Assembly: GCA_003402315.1 (NCBI GenBank)
Contig: QFXI01000007.1
Location: 1 to 42,575 of the forward strand
Direction: 5' to 3'
DNA length: 42,575 bases
Source: Candidatus Nitrotoga sp. LAW
GTDB lineage: Bacteria > Pseudomonadota > Gammaproteobacteria > Burkholderiales > Gallionellaceae
Part shown: positions 33,244-42,575 of the stretch, piece by piece
Layout: each line of letters opens with the position of its first letter
Position numbering within the stretch: position 1 is the stretch's first letter
The notes under the pieces: model-generated
Database searches by the model: none
What the model was told of the DNA's origin: nothing
What the model saw: the letters and a program-made list of their open reading frames with translations, nothing else
Made by a program: the position numbers and the translations under genes

Positions 33244-35316
33244 CTAGGCATCCTGTGTATTAATACTGTCTGAACCCGTTCCGCCAGATTTGCAAACATC
33301 TATCAATTTTTGGCAATCGTCAATTGCCGGCAAGCATTGCATTCCTTGACAGACCCAGGCGCTAACGCTTTGTGTGTAAGGCTTCGCCAGTATTTCCGGT
33401 AGTCCGACAAGCTCACCTTCCAAAGTCAGGATCAAGGTACCAGGCCAATAGTGCTGAGATAATTGCTGGCGCCACGTTGCGCTTGCTCCTGGAGCACTCC
33501 GCAAAATAACGATTTGCGGCGGCATAAGATATTCTTGCAAAGTCATTAAAAGACTAGTAAAGCCCATTGGTTGTTTTGCAAAAAACGGATAATGAAGCGT
33601 CAACGTGCGCTCGGCGGCCTCAAGATAGCGCTTCTCTCCCAAAATATGGCCGAGGCGTTGTAATGCGAGCGCTGCGATGCCATTACCAGAGGGCATCGCA
33701 TTATCATGCTCTGGCTTAGGGCGATGGATGAGCTTTTCGTGGTCGTGGCTGGTAAAGAAAAACCCACCCGCTTGCTGATCTTCGAATTGTTCCAGTAACA
33801 CGTCGGCGAGCGCGCGGGCAAATTCCAAATCAACCAAACGGAACTGAGTTTGCAGCAACTCCAGCAACGCATCCAGCATGAATGCATAGTCATCCAGATA
33901 GGCATTCAGATGCGCTTTGCCGTCCTTGCTGGTAGCAAACAGTCGGCCATTTTGCCACATCGTGGCATGGATAAAATCCACCGCCCGCTGTGCCGACAAT
34001 ATCCACTCTGACTCACCCAGTCGCCTGCCAGCACGCGCCATGCCTTTGATCATAAGAGCGTTCCAGCTGACCAATATTTTTTCGTCACGCCCTGGGCGTA
34101 CCCGATTTGCGCGCGCGGCAAACAATTTTTTTTGCGCACTGGTGAGCTGCTGCGTGATTTGCTCAAGGGGCAGATGTCGCGCTTCCGCTATGGTGGCTAG
34201 CGGCTGGGCAACGATCAAATTCCAATGCCTATTTTCAAAATTAGGCGGATGATCCAGACCGTAGTGAGCGGCTACGGTGGCGTATTCTTCCACGCTCAGC
34301 AGGTTTGCGGCCTGTTCTGGCGTCCATACATAAAATTTGCCTTCCTCGTGTTCTGAATCCGCATCCAGACTGGAATAATAACCGCCTTGCGGCGATTGCA
34401 TCTCACGCATAACCCAACCCGAAATGCCTTGCACCACACGCTTGAACGATGCCTCACCCGACAATACATACGCATCGGTATAAAGTGCCAACAGCGGGCC
34501 ATTGTCATATAGCATTTTTTCAAAATGGGGGATTTCCCAGCGTTCATCCACGCTATAGCGGCAAAAACCGCCCCCTAGCTGATCGTAAATCCCACCGTCT
34601 GCCATTTTGCGCAACGTGTAAAGCACCATGCGATGCGCATCGGGGTTACCGCCGGGCGTCGCATACCTTAACAAAAATTCCATTTCAGTCGGGAGCGGAA
34701 ATTTAGGCGCACCGCCAAAACCACCATGAATAGGATCAAAAGATTGCTGCAATCCACTAAATGCATCTTCCAATGACGTTTTATTGAAACCAACCTGACT
34801 TTCTGCGCTCGGCAAGCTGGTACCGAATATTTGCATCAGCGACGCGCTTTGTTTGGCAATACCATCTTGACGTGTGCGATAAAGATCAGCCACGCGTTCG
34901 AGCAACGGCACAAAACCAGGCAAGTTGTAGCGCGCCTGTTTTGGAAAATAGGTGCCACCAAAAAATGGCACTTGATCGGGCGTTAGAAATAAAGTGAGCG
35001 GCCAGCCGCCATTTCGCTGGGTCAGCATATTATGGGCAGCCTGATAAATATGATCCAGGTCGGGACGCTCTTCACGATCCACCTTAATGTTGATGAAATG
35101 TTGATTCATCACTGCGGCGACATCCGCATCCTCAAACGACTCGTGTGCCATGACATGGCACCAATGGCAAGCCGAATAGCCGATGGATAGTAGGATCGGT
35201 TTATTCTGTTCGCGAGCGCACCTCAGTGCCTCCTCACCCCACGGAAACCAGTCAACTGGGTTGTCGGCATGCTGCTGCAAATAGGGGCTGGTCTCTTGGG
35301 CAAGGCGATTAGACAT
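33244..35316 (-). CDS. DUF255/YyaL-type thioredoxin-domain protein
   Basis: 690 residues from the ATG at 35316, which has GGAGCC five bases upstream and matches the family start [31 protein letters not shown]; the frame is open to 35352. The N-terminal thioredoxin-like domain (1-~160) has C50-H-W-C53 ([18 protein letters not shown]) and [15 protein letters not shown]. The rest is an alpha/alpha-barrel like N-acylglucosamine epimerase/glucoamylase-type folds ([32 protein letters not shown]). The biochemical role of this family (human SPATA20 relative) is not settled. Conserved and full length. Confidence 0.93.
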   Translation of the reverse strand: MSNRLAQETSPYLQQHADNPVDWFPWGEEALRCAREQNKPILLSIGYSACHWCHVMAHESFEDADVAAVMNQHFINIKVDREERPDLDHIYQAAHNMLTQRNGGWPLTLFLTPDQVPFFGGTYFPKQARYNLPGFVPLLERVADLYRTRQDGIAKQSASLMQIFGTSLPSAESQVGFNKTSLEDAFSGLQQSFDPIHGGFGGAPKFPLPTEMEFLLRYATPGGNPDAHRMVLYTLRKMADGGIYDQLGGGFCRYSVDERWEIPHFEKMLYDNGPLLALYTDAYVLSGEASFKRVVQGISGWVMREMQSPQGGYYSSLDADSEHEEGKFYVWTPEQAANLLSVEEYATVAAHYGLDHPPNFENRHWNLIVAQPLATIAEARHLPLEQITQQLTSAQKKLFAARANRVRPGRDEKILVSWNALMIKGMARAGRRLGESEWILSAQRAVDFIHATMWQNGRLFATSKDGKAHLNAYLDDYAFMLDALLELLQTQFRLVDLEFARALADVLLEQFEDQQAGGFFFTSHDHEKLIHRPKPEHDNAMPSGNGIAALALQRLGHILGEKRYLEAAERTLTLHYPFFAKQPMGFTSLLMTLQEYLMPPQIVILRSAPGASATWRQQLSQHYWPGTLILTLEGELVGLPEILAKPYTQSVSAWVCQGMQCLPAIDDCQKLIDVCKSGGTGSDSINTQDA

Positions 35317-35824
35317 ATTAGGCTCCATAAAAAATGGGTACGTGCTCGACACCGAGTTTATAGTTATACAACATTGCCGTCACTACAGGACGCTCACCGT
35401 GTGTGCACAAACGCTGACTTTACCGCCTGCAAGCGCATATTGCCTCTTGCTTACTACCCCGCCCAAAGCAATGAAACCACGGTATTAATAATCCCGTGCG
35501 TGCAAAATTCAGGACATCCTCTGTTGAAAGCATTTTTCAACTTAAACAGATTGAACGCTTCACGATATTTTATTGGATCAGCTATACTTAAAAAGGTGAT
35601 ATTGCGCTTCATAGAACACCCCTAAAAATCGATTCACGTCCAACATTGCATTAAAAATATTTATATAGATCAGACAAATGCAGTTCACTAAAATTATTCC
35701 CATGACTTACATTCCGGCAAACTCTGAATTTTCAAAAATCCCCCCCGAATTGGAATCTGTCTAATTATTTGGTGCAATTTCAGTTTGAATCCATACGTCT
35801 GCCTTTCCAAGAAGAACTCAACAA
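35317..35824. other. Intergenic stretch between divergent genes
   Basis: About 500 bp. A frame at 35269-35625 has no family resemblance and is rejected. AT-rich sequence around 35570-35720 probably holds the promoters; TTGGAT near 35573 with TATACT 10-16 bases on is only a loose match. Nothing else seen. Confidence 0.5.
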
Positions 35825-38800
35825 GTGCTTCTCAACCATCCTGGTAACCCGATCATAAAGCGCACTCTCAAATTTTTCGCCCTTGCTGTCCTTATTTTGC
35901 TTCTTATTGCACTGGCTCTTGCCGCCTTCTTTATTTATCGGGAAACAGAAACCTCCGCATACCAGGCACACCACCTGGCAAAACTGGCCAATGATCTTCG
36001 CTGGGAGGTGAAAAACGGCCCGAATGGTGGTTTACATTTACCACAAGCAGGGCCGTATGATATGCGCCTGGGATATAGCCGGTTACCAGAACTGCTTAAG
36101 AATCTGACCGAACGCGGCTTCCATATACATGCCCAGGCAAGAATTTCCCCGCGTATGAAAGAACTCGTTGAACGAGGATTATTCGTTCCCTACCGGGAAA
36201 AAGCACAGGCCGGTCTCGAAATTGTCGATGGCAACGGCCAACCACTTTACCGTGCTGTTTTCCCAACCCGCATTTATGAAAACTTTGAATCGATTCCGCC
36301 ACTGGTAACAAACAGTCTGCTATTCATCGAGAATCGTGAGCTGCTGGATCCGACCCAACCCAAAAAAAATCCGGCCATCGAGTGGACCCGGCTTGGGAAG
36401 GCTGTACTGGACAAGACAATTCAGTTCGTTCGCCCTGAACACGACGTACCAGGCGGTAGCACACTTGCAACTCAAATTGAGAAATATCGGCACTCTCCCC
36501 ACGGGATGACCCTCAGCCCCAATGACAAAATACAGCAGATCGCATCCGCTTCCGTGCGCGCTTATCTGAATGGGGAGGACACAATGCCTGCCCGCAAACG
36601 TATCGTAGTCGATTATCTTAATACGGTTCCACTTGCCGCCGCCTCGGGCTTCGGGGAAGCTAATGGGCTGGGAGACGGGTTGTGGGCATGGTACGGCCTG
36701 GATTTCGAGCAGACCAATCGTGTCCTGAAAGCCTGGTCTGCAAACGGCGCGGATCTCGCCGAGACGGCACGTTACTATAAACATGTGCTAAGTCTCATGA
36801 TCGCCCAGCGCAGACCTTCCGGTTATTTGATTAGCGACCGCAAAGCGTTGAATGAGCTTACCAATAGCCACCTTCGTCTGCTGGCCCAGGCTGGCATAAT
36901 ATCGCCCAGTCTCAAAGAAGCCGCGCTAAGAGTACCGCTTAGCTTCCTAAATACCGCTGCACCGGAGGAAAACAAGAACTTTTCTGCCTCAAAAGCTGCT
37001 AACGCGGTGCGCATACGTCTTGCGTCCCAAATGGGGCTACAACGTTTGTATGAGCTGGACCGTTTGGATCTATCGGTGCAAAGCACGCTCGACGGCGAAT
37101 TGCAAAAAAAGACCACCGATATCTTACGTCAACTCAAAAACCCAGAATATGCGCGCGCTGCGGGACTCTATGGCAATCGCCTGCTGGGCGAAGCGGATCC
37201 GGGCAAAATCATCTACAGCTTTACACTTTCAGAGTTGACGCCACAGGGTGCGAAATTTCGAATTCAGGCTGACAATTTCGATCAACCCTTAGATATCAAT
37301 AAAGGCACTAAGCTGGATCTCGGATCCACAGCAAAATTGCGGACGTTGGTAACATATCTTGAAATTATCGAAGCATTGCATCAAAAATACGCCGCACTCG
37401 AGCCGGAGACGCTACATAAAGAAGTCAGTGACCCTAACGACGTACTCAGTCGCTGGGCGATCGAATATCTACTGCAAAGCACAGATAAAAGTTTGACGGC
37501 CATGCTGGGAGCCGCCCTGGAGCGCAAATATTCCGCTAACCCTAATGAACAGTTCTTTACCGGTGGCGGAGCGCATTATTTTCAAAATTTCAAAGATGAA
37601 GACGACAGCAAGATATTGAGTGTGCGCGAAGCGACGCTCAATTCCGTCAACCTCGTTTACATCCGCCTTATGCGCGACATCGTGCGCTACCATATGCTTA
37701 ACATCAAGGGGTCGTCTGCCAAGATACTCAAGGACGCTGACCATCCTGATCGCGAGACATACCTCAGACGATTTGCGGACAAGGAAGGCACGGAATTCAT
37801 CAACCGCTTTTATCTTAAATACAAAAATAAAACGGCAAGTGAGATTGACGAGATATTCTTTTCCAGCTTCCGGCACACGCCGCACCGGCTTGCCGCCGCT
37901 TACCGCTATGTTCATCCTGAAGCTACGCTCACCCAATTCAGTCAATTCATGACATCGCGTCTTCCTGGCCTCCAAGACTCGGGCGATCGCGCTCTCCATG
38001 ACCAGTATCAACGCTATACACCAGGCAAATACTCACTGGCGGATCAAGGTTATATCGTAACCGTACATCCCTTGGAATTATGGCTGGTACATTATTTAAG
38101 TAGCCATCCGAATGCGAAGTATAGGGACGTAATCAAAGCCAGCGGTGAAGAGCGTGTGGCTGTCTATCGCTGGTTATTCAAGACCATCCACAAAAACGCA
38201 CAGGACATCCGGATCCGCAGCTTGCTGGAACTGGAAGCTTTTTTGGAGATTCATCGCAGTTGGAAACGCCTCGGTTATTCTTTTGATGCACTTGTACCAT
38301 CGCTAGCCACGGCTATAGGCAGTTCGGCTGACCGCCCTGCCGCACTCGCCGAACTGATGGGCATTATCTTGAACCATGGTGTTCGGGTACCCGCGATACT
38401 TATCGAACGTCTGCACTTTGCGGCGGGCACTCCCTTTGAAACCATTGTAGAACGCACCCCTAACCAAGGCGAAAAAATGTTCTCACCCGACTTGGCGGCT
38501 GCGGTACGTAACGTATTAATCGGAGTAGTAGAAAAAGGCACAGCTTCGCGACTCGCCCACGCCATAGTGAAAGAGGATAGTACCTGGATTCCGATAGGCG
38601 GCAAGACTGGAACCGGCGATCATCGTTATGTCACATTTTCCTCGGCGGGCGTCATCAAAGAATCCCATACGGTAAATCGCTCCGCCACTTTTGTGTTCTT
38701 CATCGGGGATCGATTCTTCGGAACACTGACCGCATTTGTGCCAGGCGCGGACGCGGCTGATTATCAATTTACCTCAGCACTCTCTACGCAAGTTTTGAAA

Positions 38801-38935
38801 CACCTCTTACCCACGTTGAAACCACTCATCGATAAGACCCAACCTCTACCCGAACCAGTTTCATTGAAGCCAATCACCAAGCACCGCTCACCAAAAGAAG
38901 AAGGGGGCGATGAAGCAATAAATTCCAGCCAATAA
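35825..38935 (+). CDS. Large bifunctional penicillin-binding protein with atypical transglycosylase site
   Basis: 1036 residues from a GTG. Signal anchor at about 14-37 (LKFFALAVLILLLIALALAAFFIY). The GT51 transglycosylase domain (about 135-300) has GGSTLATQ (210-217), but the catalytic segment reads LLFIENRELLD (Glu169) in place of the usual EDxxFxxH. The transpeptidase domain has S501-T-A-K504 (LGSTAKL), S607-V-N609 and K927-T-G929 (GGKTGTGD). The ~320-residue gap between SxN and KTG is much longer than usual. Probably peptidoglycan synthesis at the inner membrane; specialised role unknown. Ribosome-binding site weak. Confidence 0.85.
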   Translation: MLLNHPGNPIIKRTLKFFALAVLILLLIALALAAFFIYRETETSAYQAHHLAKLANDLRWEVKNGPNGGLHLPQAGPYDMRLGYSRLPELLKNLTERGFHIHAQARISPRMKELVERGLFVPYREKAQAGLEIVDGNGQPLYRAVFPTRIYENFESIPPLVTNSLLFIENRELLDPTQPKKNPAIEWTRLGKAVLDKTIQFVRPEHDVPGGSTLATQIEKYRHSPHGMTLSPNDKIQQIASASVRAYLNGEDTMPARKRIVVDYLNTVPLAAASGFGEANGLGDGLWAWYGLDFEQTNRVLKAWSANGADLAETARYYKHVLSLMIAQRRPSGYLISDRKALNELTNSHLRLLAQAGIISPSLKEAALRVPLSFLNTAAPEENKNFSASKAANAVRIRLASQMGLQRLYELDRLDLSVQSTLDGELQKKTTDILRQLKNPEYARAAGLYGNRLLGEADPGKIIYSFTLSELTPQGAKFRIQADNFDQPLDINKGTKLDLGSTAKLRTLVTYLEIIEALHQKYAALEPETLHKEVSDPNDVLSRWAIEYLLQSTDKSLTAMLGAALERKYSANPNEQFFTGGGAHYFQNFKDEDDSKILSVREATLNSVNLVYIRLMRDIVRYHMLNIKGSSAKILKDADHPDRETYLRRFADKEGTEFINRFYLKYKNKTASEIDEIFFSSFRHTPHRLAAAYRYVHPEATLTQFSQFMTSRLPGLQDSGDRALHDQYQRYTPGKYSLADQGYIVTVHPLELWLVHYLSSHPNAKYRDVIKASGEERVAVYRWLFKTIHKNAQDIRIRSLLELEAFLEIHRSWKRLGYSFDALVPSLATAIGSSADRPAALAELMGIILNHGVRVPAILIERLHFAAGTPFETIVERTPNQGEKMFSPDLAAAVRNVLIGVVEKGTASRLAHAIVKEDSTWIPIGGKTGTGDHRYVTFSSAGVIKESHTVNRSATFVFFIGDRFFGTLTAFVPGADAADYQFTSALSTQVLKHLLPTLKPLIDKTQPLPEPVSLKPITKHRSPKEEGGDEAINSSQ

Positions 38936-39142
38936 CCCGCTCCAATAGAATATGGACTACCTTGATGAGCGGGGTTTTCCCAACATTAATTTGCACTGCC
39001 TGCCCGTACCGATAAACAAAATTGGGATTAGAATAAACATCCAAGTTAAGCTTGGATAAATACAACCCTGAAATGCGACTGTTATAAGTAAATGTAGGTA
39101 CAAAAACTATACAAATAATTGATAAAACTTAAGGAGGCTTCC

Positions 39143-39679
39143 ATGAATCACCGGACTTTTCTTTTTTTGCTGCCAATTGTTGTTACTGGTTGTGCTACCG
39201 TCCCCAAACCGCTGACAGGCGGCCCGTTTTCTGAAGTAATACCAAGCGCAGCTCAAAACGATCATTTTGTGGGTCAGCGTATACGTTGGGGGGGCAATAT
39301 TGCAAACGCGGAGCCAGGGAAAAATGAAACGTGTTTTGAAATAGTTAGCCACCCATTAGACAGCAATGCAAAACCTTTGGAAACGGATATAACATGGGGT
39401 CGCTTCATTGCCTGCGTGCCTGATTTTTACGACCCCGAAGTATACGCAAAAGGCCGCGAGGTAACGGTCATTGGCAATATTCAAGGTACTACCGTGCGCA
39501 AGCTTGGCGAATTCGAATATCGCTATCCTCAGATCAACGCCGAAACTGTCTATTTATGGCCGAAGTTAATTCCCTATCCATATTATGGGTCACAGTACCC
39601 TTATTATAATGGTTACTACGGGCCGTACTGGAACAGTCCTTGGGGTCCATGGCACCGCCGGTTTGGTATGCCTTACTAG
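39143..39679 (+). CDS. slp: Slp-family outer-membrane lipoprotein
   Basis: 178 residues from the ATG at 39143, with AAGGAGG at 39131-39137; the frame runs back to 39119. The lipobox is VVTGC (lipid Cys16). PFSEVIPSAAQNDHFVGQRIRWGGNIANAEPGKNETCFEIVSHPLDSNAKP and YAKGREVTVIGNIQGTTVRKLGEFEYRYPQINAETVYLW are the Slp/YeaY pattern. The C-terminus is unusually Tyr/Pro/Trp-rich (YPYYGSQYPYYNGYYGPYW). Slp proteins are stress or stationary-phase lipoproteins of unclear function. 39680-39936 downstream has no gene. Confidence 0.9.
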   Translation: MNHRTFLFLLPIVVTGCATVPKPLTGGPFSEVIPSAAQNDHFVGQRIRWGGNIANAEPGKNETCFEIVSHPLDSNAKPLETDITWGRFIACVPDFYDPEVYAKGREVTVIGNIQGTTVRKLGEFEYRYPQINAETVYLWPKLIPYPYYGSQYPYYNGYYGPYWNSPWGPWHRRFGMPY

Positions 39680-39936
39680 TTAAAAAAACATGGCGTCACG
39701 AACGCCTAAGTAGTTTTTCGGAAGAAAACACAAGCTTTGACGGTAAAGCCAAAAATATCCATCAGCCTGATGGAATATTGATCACAAACTATGGCCATTG
39801 AAATTCATGATTGCCATTATCAGCGTTATCAAAAAAATTTAAACTTTAAAAACTCCAAACCGATAATCAGTTCGTGGATCTCGAACTTGAATCCACCCAC
39901 TTAAGAACTTAGACCATTGAGATGCGAGGATCGTGT

Positions 39937-40302
39937 ATGGATAGCAAAATTACATTTATCAAAACCAGTAAGGGTCAGGACGAAAGTAATAGGATTACTA
40001 GCTACCTATCTGGTGACATCAAGCGTGCTTTCTGTTTAGTTGATAACAAGTCCACGGTGAAAGAGCTGATGAAACGGGCTGCGCCCAGCTTACGTGAATC
40101 GCTTAAATATATGCTACAGGAACTGATCAATGAAGGTTTTATTCAAGATAAAGATAAGGTGAATTGCGTTCCTAAGATTGCGATTCCACGCGACAGACGC
40201 GCGAATAGCGGTGACAAAGTTTATCTTGGCCGAGAAAGGCGTAAGGCGACACCCTTACGGCCTGAGTGCCAGATAGGCTCACAAAAAACACGGTCAATTT
40301 GA
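39937..40302 (+). CDS. Small unknown protein with winged-helix-like segment
   Basis: 121 residues from the ATG at 39937, with GAGGA six bases upstream; an ATG at 39922 has no ribosome-binding site. Residues 20-75 (LSGDIKRAFCLVDNKSTVKELMKRAAPSLRESLKYMLQELINEGFIQDKD) look like a winged-helix domain seen in small betaproteobacterial proteins of unknown function. The C-terminus is basic and disordered-looking. It stands alone; 40303-40575 holds no gene. Confidence 0.6.
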   Translation: MDSKITFIKTSKGQDESNRITSYLSGDIKRAFCLVDNKSTVKELMKRAAPSLRESLKYMLQELINEGFIQDKDKVNCVPKIAIPRDRRANSGDKVYLGRERRKATPLRPECQIGSQKTRSI

Positions 40303-40575
40303 TTAATGCAACTGAACCATTGTGAATATCGACCTAATTGAATTTTAATATTTACAAATCCATTAAACCCATATATTGAAAAATCCAGAGGCGGTATTCG
40401 CAATATAGAACAAATTTTTTATCATAATTGTCAGCTATACGCTGCGTTTTCTGTCGTTCATGTTTCGCAAGTCAATTTCAGTAACCGGCCAAGAACTTTT
40501 TTTACCTCAGGCGAGAACTGCATACACTCCTGCCACTCGCGCTGAGCCGTTCAATCGCAATAGAAAGAAATCAAC

Positions 40576-41142
40576 ATGTCTATGATTATTTTCGTCGGTA
40601 TCATTGCCATAGTATTGTTCTATGGCATCAGTTTGTATAACCACTTGGTGAATGTCAAAAATGCTGTTGCCAAGGCTTGGGCCAACATCGCCGTACTGCT
40701 GAAACAGCGCCATGACGAGCTGCCAAAACTAGTTGAAGTTTGTAAACAATATAAACAGTTCGAGCAATCCACCCTGCAAAAAGTTATTGAGGCGCGTTCA
40801 CAGGTTCAGTCTGCCGGGGACAGCCAAGACATGGACGCCCTCGGGCAGGCGGAAGGAATGCTGCGCGCTGGACTAGGTAGAATCTTCGCCCTCGCTGAAG
40901 CTTACCCGGAGCTGAAAGCTAATGAAAGTTTCATGCAGCTGCAGAACCGTATCAGCACACTTGAGAATGGAATCGCTGACCGCCGTGAATTTTATAACGA
41001 TGCAGTGAATATCAATAATGTACAAATTGAAATCTTTCCCGCCAATATCCTCGCGAAGATGTTCGGCTTTGATGAAAAACCCTTGCTGGTATTCTCCGCA
41101 GAAGAAAAAATGGATGTAAATCTCCAGCAATTATTTAACTAG
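40576..41142 (+). CDS. lemA: LemA-family protein
   Basis: 188 residues with an N-terminal membrane helix (2-22, MIIFVGIIAIVLFYGISLYN). The LemA helical pattern follows: YNHLVNVKNAVAKAWANIAVLLKQRHDELPKLVEVCKQY and ADRREFYNDAVNINNVQIEIFPANILAKMFGFDEKPLL. ATG at 40576. LemA proteins are membrane-anchored helical bundles of unsettled function, often next to GIDE or TPM-domain genes, as here. Confidence 0.95.
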   Translation: MSMIIFVGIIAIVLFYGISLYNHLVNVKNAVAKAWANIAVLLKQRHDELPKLVEVCKQYKQFEQSTLQKVIEARSQVQSAGDSQDMDALGQAEGMLRAGLGRIFALAEAYPELKANESFMQLQNRISTLENGIADRREFYNDAVNINNVQIEIFPANILAKMFGFDEKPLLVFSAEEKMDVNLQQLFN

Positions 41143-41247
41143 CGACCACGGCAAATATATCTTGCCTGTTAATAAATTACCCATGCCTGCTTACCTCTGG
41201 CTGGTAAGGCCCGTGCGAATCGTTGTGCAATATTCACGATAGTCCCC

Positions 41248-42147
41248 ATGCTGGATTGGCTACGGCGTAAATATGCGCAACTCATTACCTCAGGTGCGCA
41301 GCTGTCGTTGCTGTTTGTCGGCATTAGCCTGCATTCCCGCAACGGCTGGTTGTCTTGCCTTACTGCAATTGCCTTAATTAGCCTTTACGCATGGATATCT
41401 TCGCTATATAGGCTGCGTACCTTAAACAACACACCTACATCCAAGATTGCTTCTGCAGCACAAGGTTACGTTGAACTGATAGGTAGCGGTCAACCATTCT
41501 GTGAACCTCCCTTGTTCAGTACATTAAGACGGCTTCCTTGTTTGTGGTGTCGTTATAAAATCGAACAGCAAGAGAAAAATGGATGGAAAACAATAGAGAG
41601 CGGTGAAACTGACGACTCTTTCATACTGCGCGACAACACTGGTGAATGCGTGGTTGACCCAGAAAATGCAGAAATCATCACTCAGGATTATGACCAGTGG
41701 CAAGCGGATGGCTGTCGTTACACTGAGTGGAAATTGATCAAAGGTGAAACCCTCTACGTCATCGGGCGGTTTCGTACGCTAGGTGGCAGCAATCAAGAAT
41801 TTGACTCGCGCGCTGAGTTGAGCGCATTGCTGACTGAATGGAAGAAAAACATGCCCACGCTACTTGCACGCTTTGATCTAAACAAAGATGGGGAGCTAAG
41901 TGTAGAAGAATGGGAGCTAGCCAGACAAGCGGCCAAACGGGAAGTGGAAAAAATGATGATGGATGTTCTGGCACAACCCAGTACCAATATCATCAGTCGC
42001 TCTTCCGATGGCCAGCTTTTTCTTATTAGCAACCTTCCACCTAATAGATTGTCACGCCGCTACTTATTCTGGGCCTGGGGGCATCTCCTGATTTTCTTTG
42101 GATCACTAGGTGGACTAGGGTGGGTGATGCAACATGTTAATTTGTAA
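41248..42147 (+). CDS. GIDE-domain membrane protein with an EF-hand
   Basis: 299 residues. Hydrophobic N-terminus (about 15-50), then a GIDE-like domain (about 66-195: GYVELIGSGQPFCEPPLFSTLRRLPCLWCRYKIEQQEKNGWKTIESGETDDSFILRDNTGECVVDPENAEI ... LKGETLYVIGRF). A canonical EF-hand loop follows: Asp210-x-Asn212-x-Asp214-x-Glu216-x4-Glu221. A C-terminal membrane helix lies at about 270-293. GIDE domains are named from a eukaryotic E3 ligase; no ligase RING is present here. Paired with lemA on the same strand, 105 bp apart. Calcium regulation is inferred from the EF-hand only. Confidence 0.88.
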   Translation: MLDWLRRKYAQLITSGAQLSLLFVGISLHSRNGWLSCLTAIALISLYAWISSLYRLRTLNNTPTSKIASAAQGYVELIGSGQPFCEPPLFSTLRRLPCLWCRYKIEQQEKNGWKTIESGETDDSFILRDNTGECVVDPENAEIITQDYDQWQADGCRYTEWKLIKGETLYVIGRFRTLGGSNQEFDSRAELSALLTEWKKNMPTLLARFDLNKDGELSVEEWELARQAAKREVEKMMMDVLAQPSTNIISRSSDGQLFLISNLPPNRLSRRYLFWAWGHLLIFFGSLGGLGWVMQHVNL

Positions 42148-42274
42148 AATAAATAAAATATGTGTACGAATTATTGAACGTTTTGCAAACATATAATGCT
42201 TATTCAACAACATGATCAGATTTGCTCTCATATCTATTATTCCCGCTTCGTACTACAAATTAGGCACGAATTAT

Positions 42275-42575
42275 TCATGAGGCCGCGTAGACGACTTTTG
42301 GGTCGCCGAAATAACGACGTACGCGTTCGGGGTTTTGCTCAAGCATCGTCATGTGCTCTATCGCGGCAGCGCTGAGCTTTGCCTTGATACGTACTGGCAC
42401 CTTTGAAGTGATGACGTGCTTAAGATCCGCATTCAGCCTTTCTTCGGGGTTGAATTCAGGGCGGTAGCTGGGTAAGTAGAACAAATCGATTTCTGTGCGT
42501 TCTCGGCAACCCAAGCCTTTACAGATTTGCTGTGATGAACTCTCAAGTTATCTAGTATCAAAAACACTTTGCGGT
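42275..42575 (-). pseudogene. IS630-family transposase, C-terminal part, frameshifted, cut by window edge
   Basis: From the right edge the minus strand reads RKVFLILDNLRVHHSKSVKAWVAE, including the second catalytic Asp (ILDN). It continues in another frame as RTEIDLFYLPSYRPEFNPEERLNADLK, with the catalytic Glu in NPEE. The switch occurs near 42495-42505. It is either an inactivating frameshift or a programmed one, as in some IS630 relatives. The stop is at 42275. 42148-42274 may contain the IS end, but no clear terminal repeat was found. Confidence 0.8.

Noticed and set aside
35269-35625. 118-residue plus-strand frame
   Set aside because: Starts opposite the conserved N-terminus of the DUF255 gene and shows no family features.

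Overview
The window looks like the chromosome of a betaproteobacterium, probably of the Nitrosomonadales/Gallionellaceae type. That placement is inferred from gene content: a clade I periplasmic chlorite dismutase, midcut-by-XrtH (exosortase H) proteins, a fused siroheme synthase, and AmtB with a sigma-54 promoter. No rRNA and no complete tRNA gene is present. I see two zones, a mobile accessory zone (1 to about 24349) and an ordinary chromosomal zone (about 24350 to the end).

Accessory zone. It opens with a frameshifted IS4-family transposase remnant, a small membrane protein and an ORF-less group II intron relic. Next is a compact reactive-chlorine defence locus. An ECF sigma factor with its NrsF-type membrane anti-sigma factor is divergent from chlorite dismutase (cld), a CxxC thioredoxin-like protein and a methionine sulfoxide reductase B. 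The divergent gap has a motif of the SigF/NrsF type (GTAACT-N16-CGAA) and a perfect 11-bp-arm inverted repeat. From 21439 down to 5592 a single minus-strand run of closely packed genes encodes an F-type conjugative type IV secretion system: pilin TraA, TraL, TraE, TraK, TraB, DsbC, TraV, TraC ATPase, TrbI-like, TraF, TraH and TraG. It is headed by an O-like HTH protein with iteron-like repeats inside its gene, a FlhD/FlhC-like activator pair (compare SetCD and AcaCD of ICEs and IncA/C plasmids), a lytic transglycosylase and an OmpA-like lipoprotein. Plus-strand genes next to it encode an XRE repressor, a small unknown protein, a BRO-N antirepressor-like protein and a small HTH protein. At 24329-24349 a block matches the 3' end of a tRNA gene including CCA, followed by a strong terminator. 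This is what attR of a tRNA-integrated element looks like, so the element would extend leftward and probably carries the chlorite defence genes as cargo. Integrase, relaxase, coupling protein and the intact tRNA are not in the window.

Chromosomal zone. cysG makes siroheme. alkB-alkA repair alkylated DNA. A tandem duplication holds an intact and a decayed midcut-by-XrtH gene. An orphan Rhs tip with a putative permuted papain-like toxin domain and an overlapping small membrane protein (candidate immunity) lies between two copies of a ~51-bp hairpin-forming repeat. amtB follows, with a well-formed sigma-54 promoter and an NtrC-like site, then a Nudix hydrolase, a DUF255/YyaL-type thioredoxin-domain protein, an unusual bifunctional penicillin-binding protein, a Slp-type lipoprotein, a small unknown protein, a LemA/GIDE pair, and the 3' part of a frameshifted IS630-family transposase at the right edge.

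All functional calls rest on reading motifs and family resemblance in the sequence; no database search was run.
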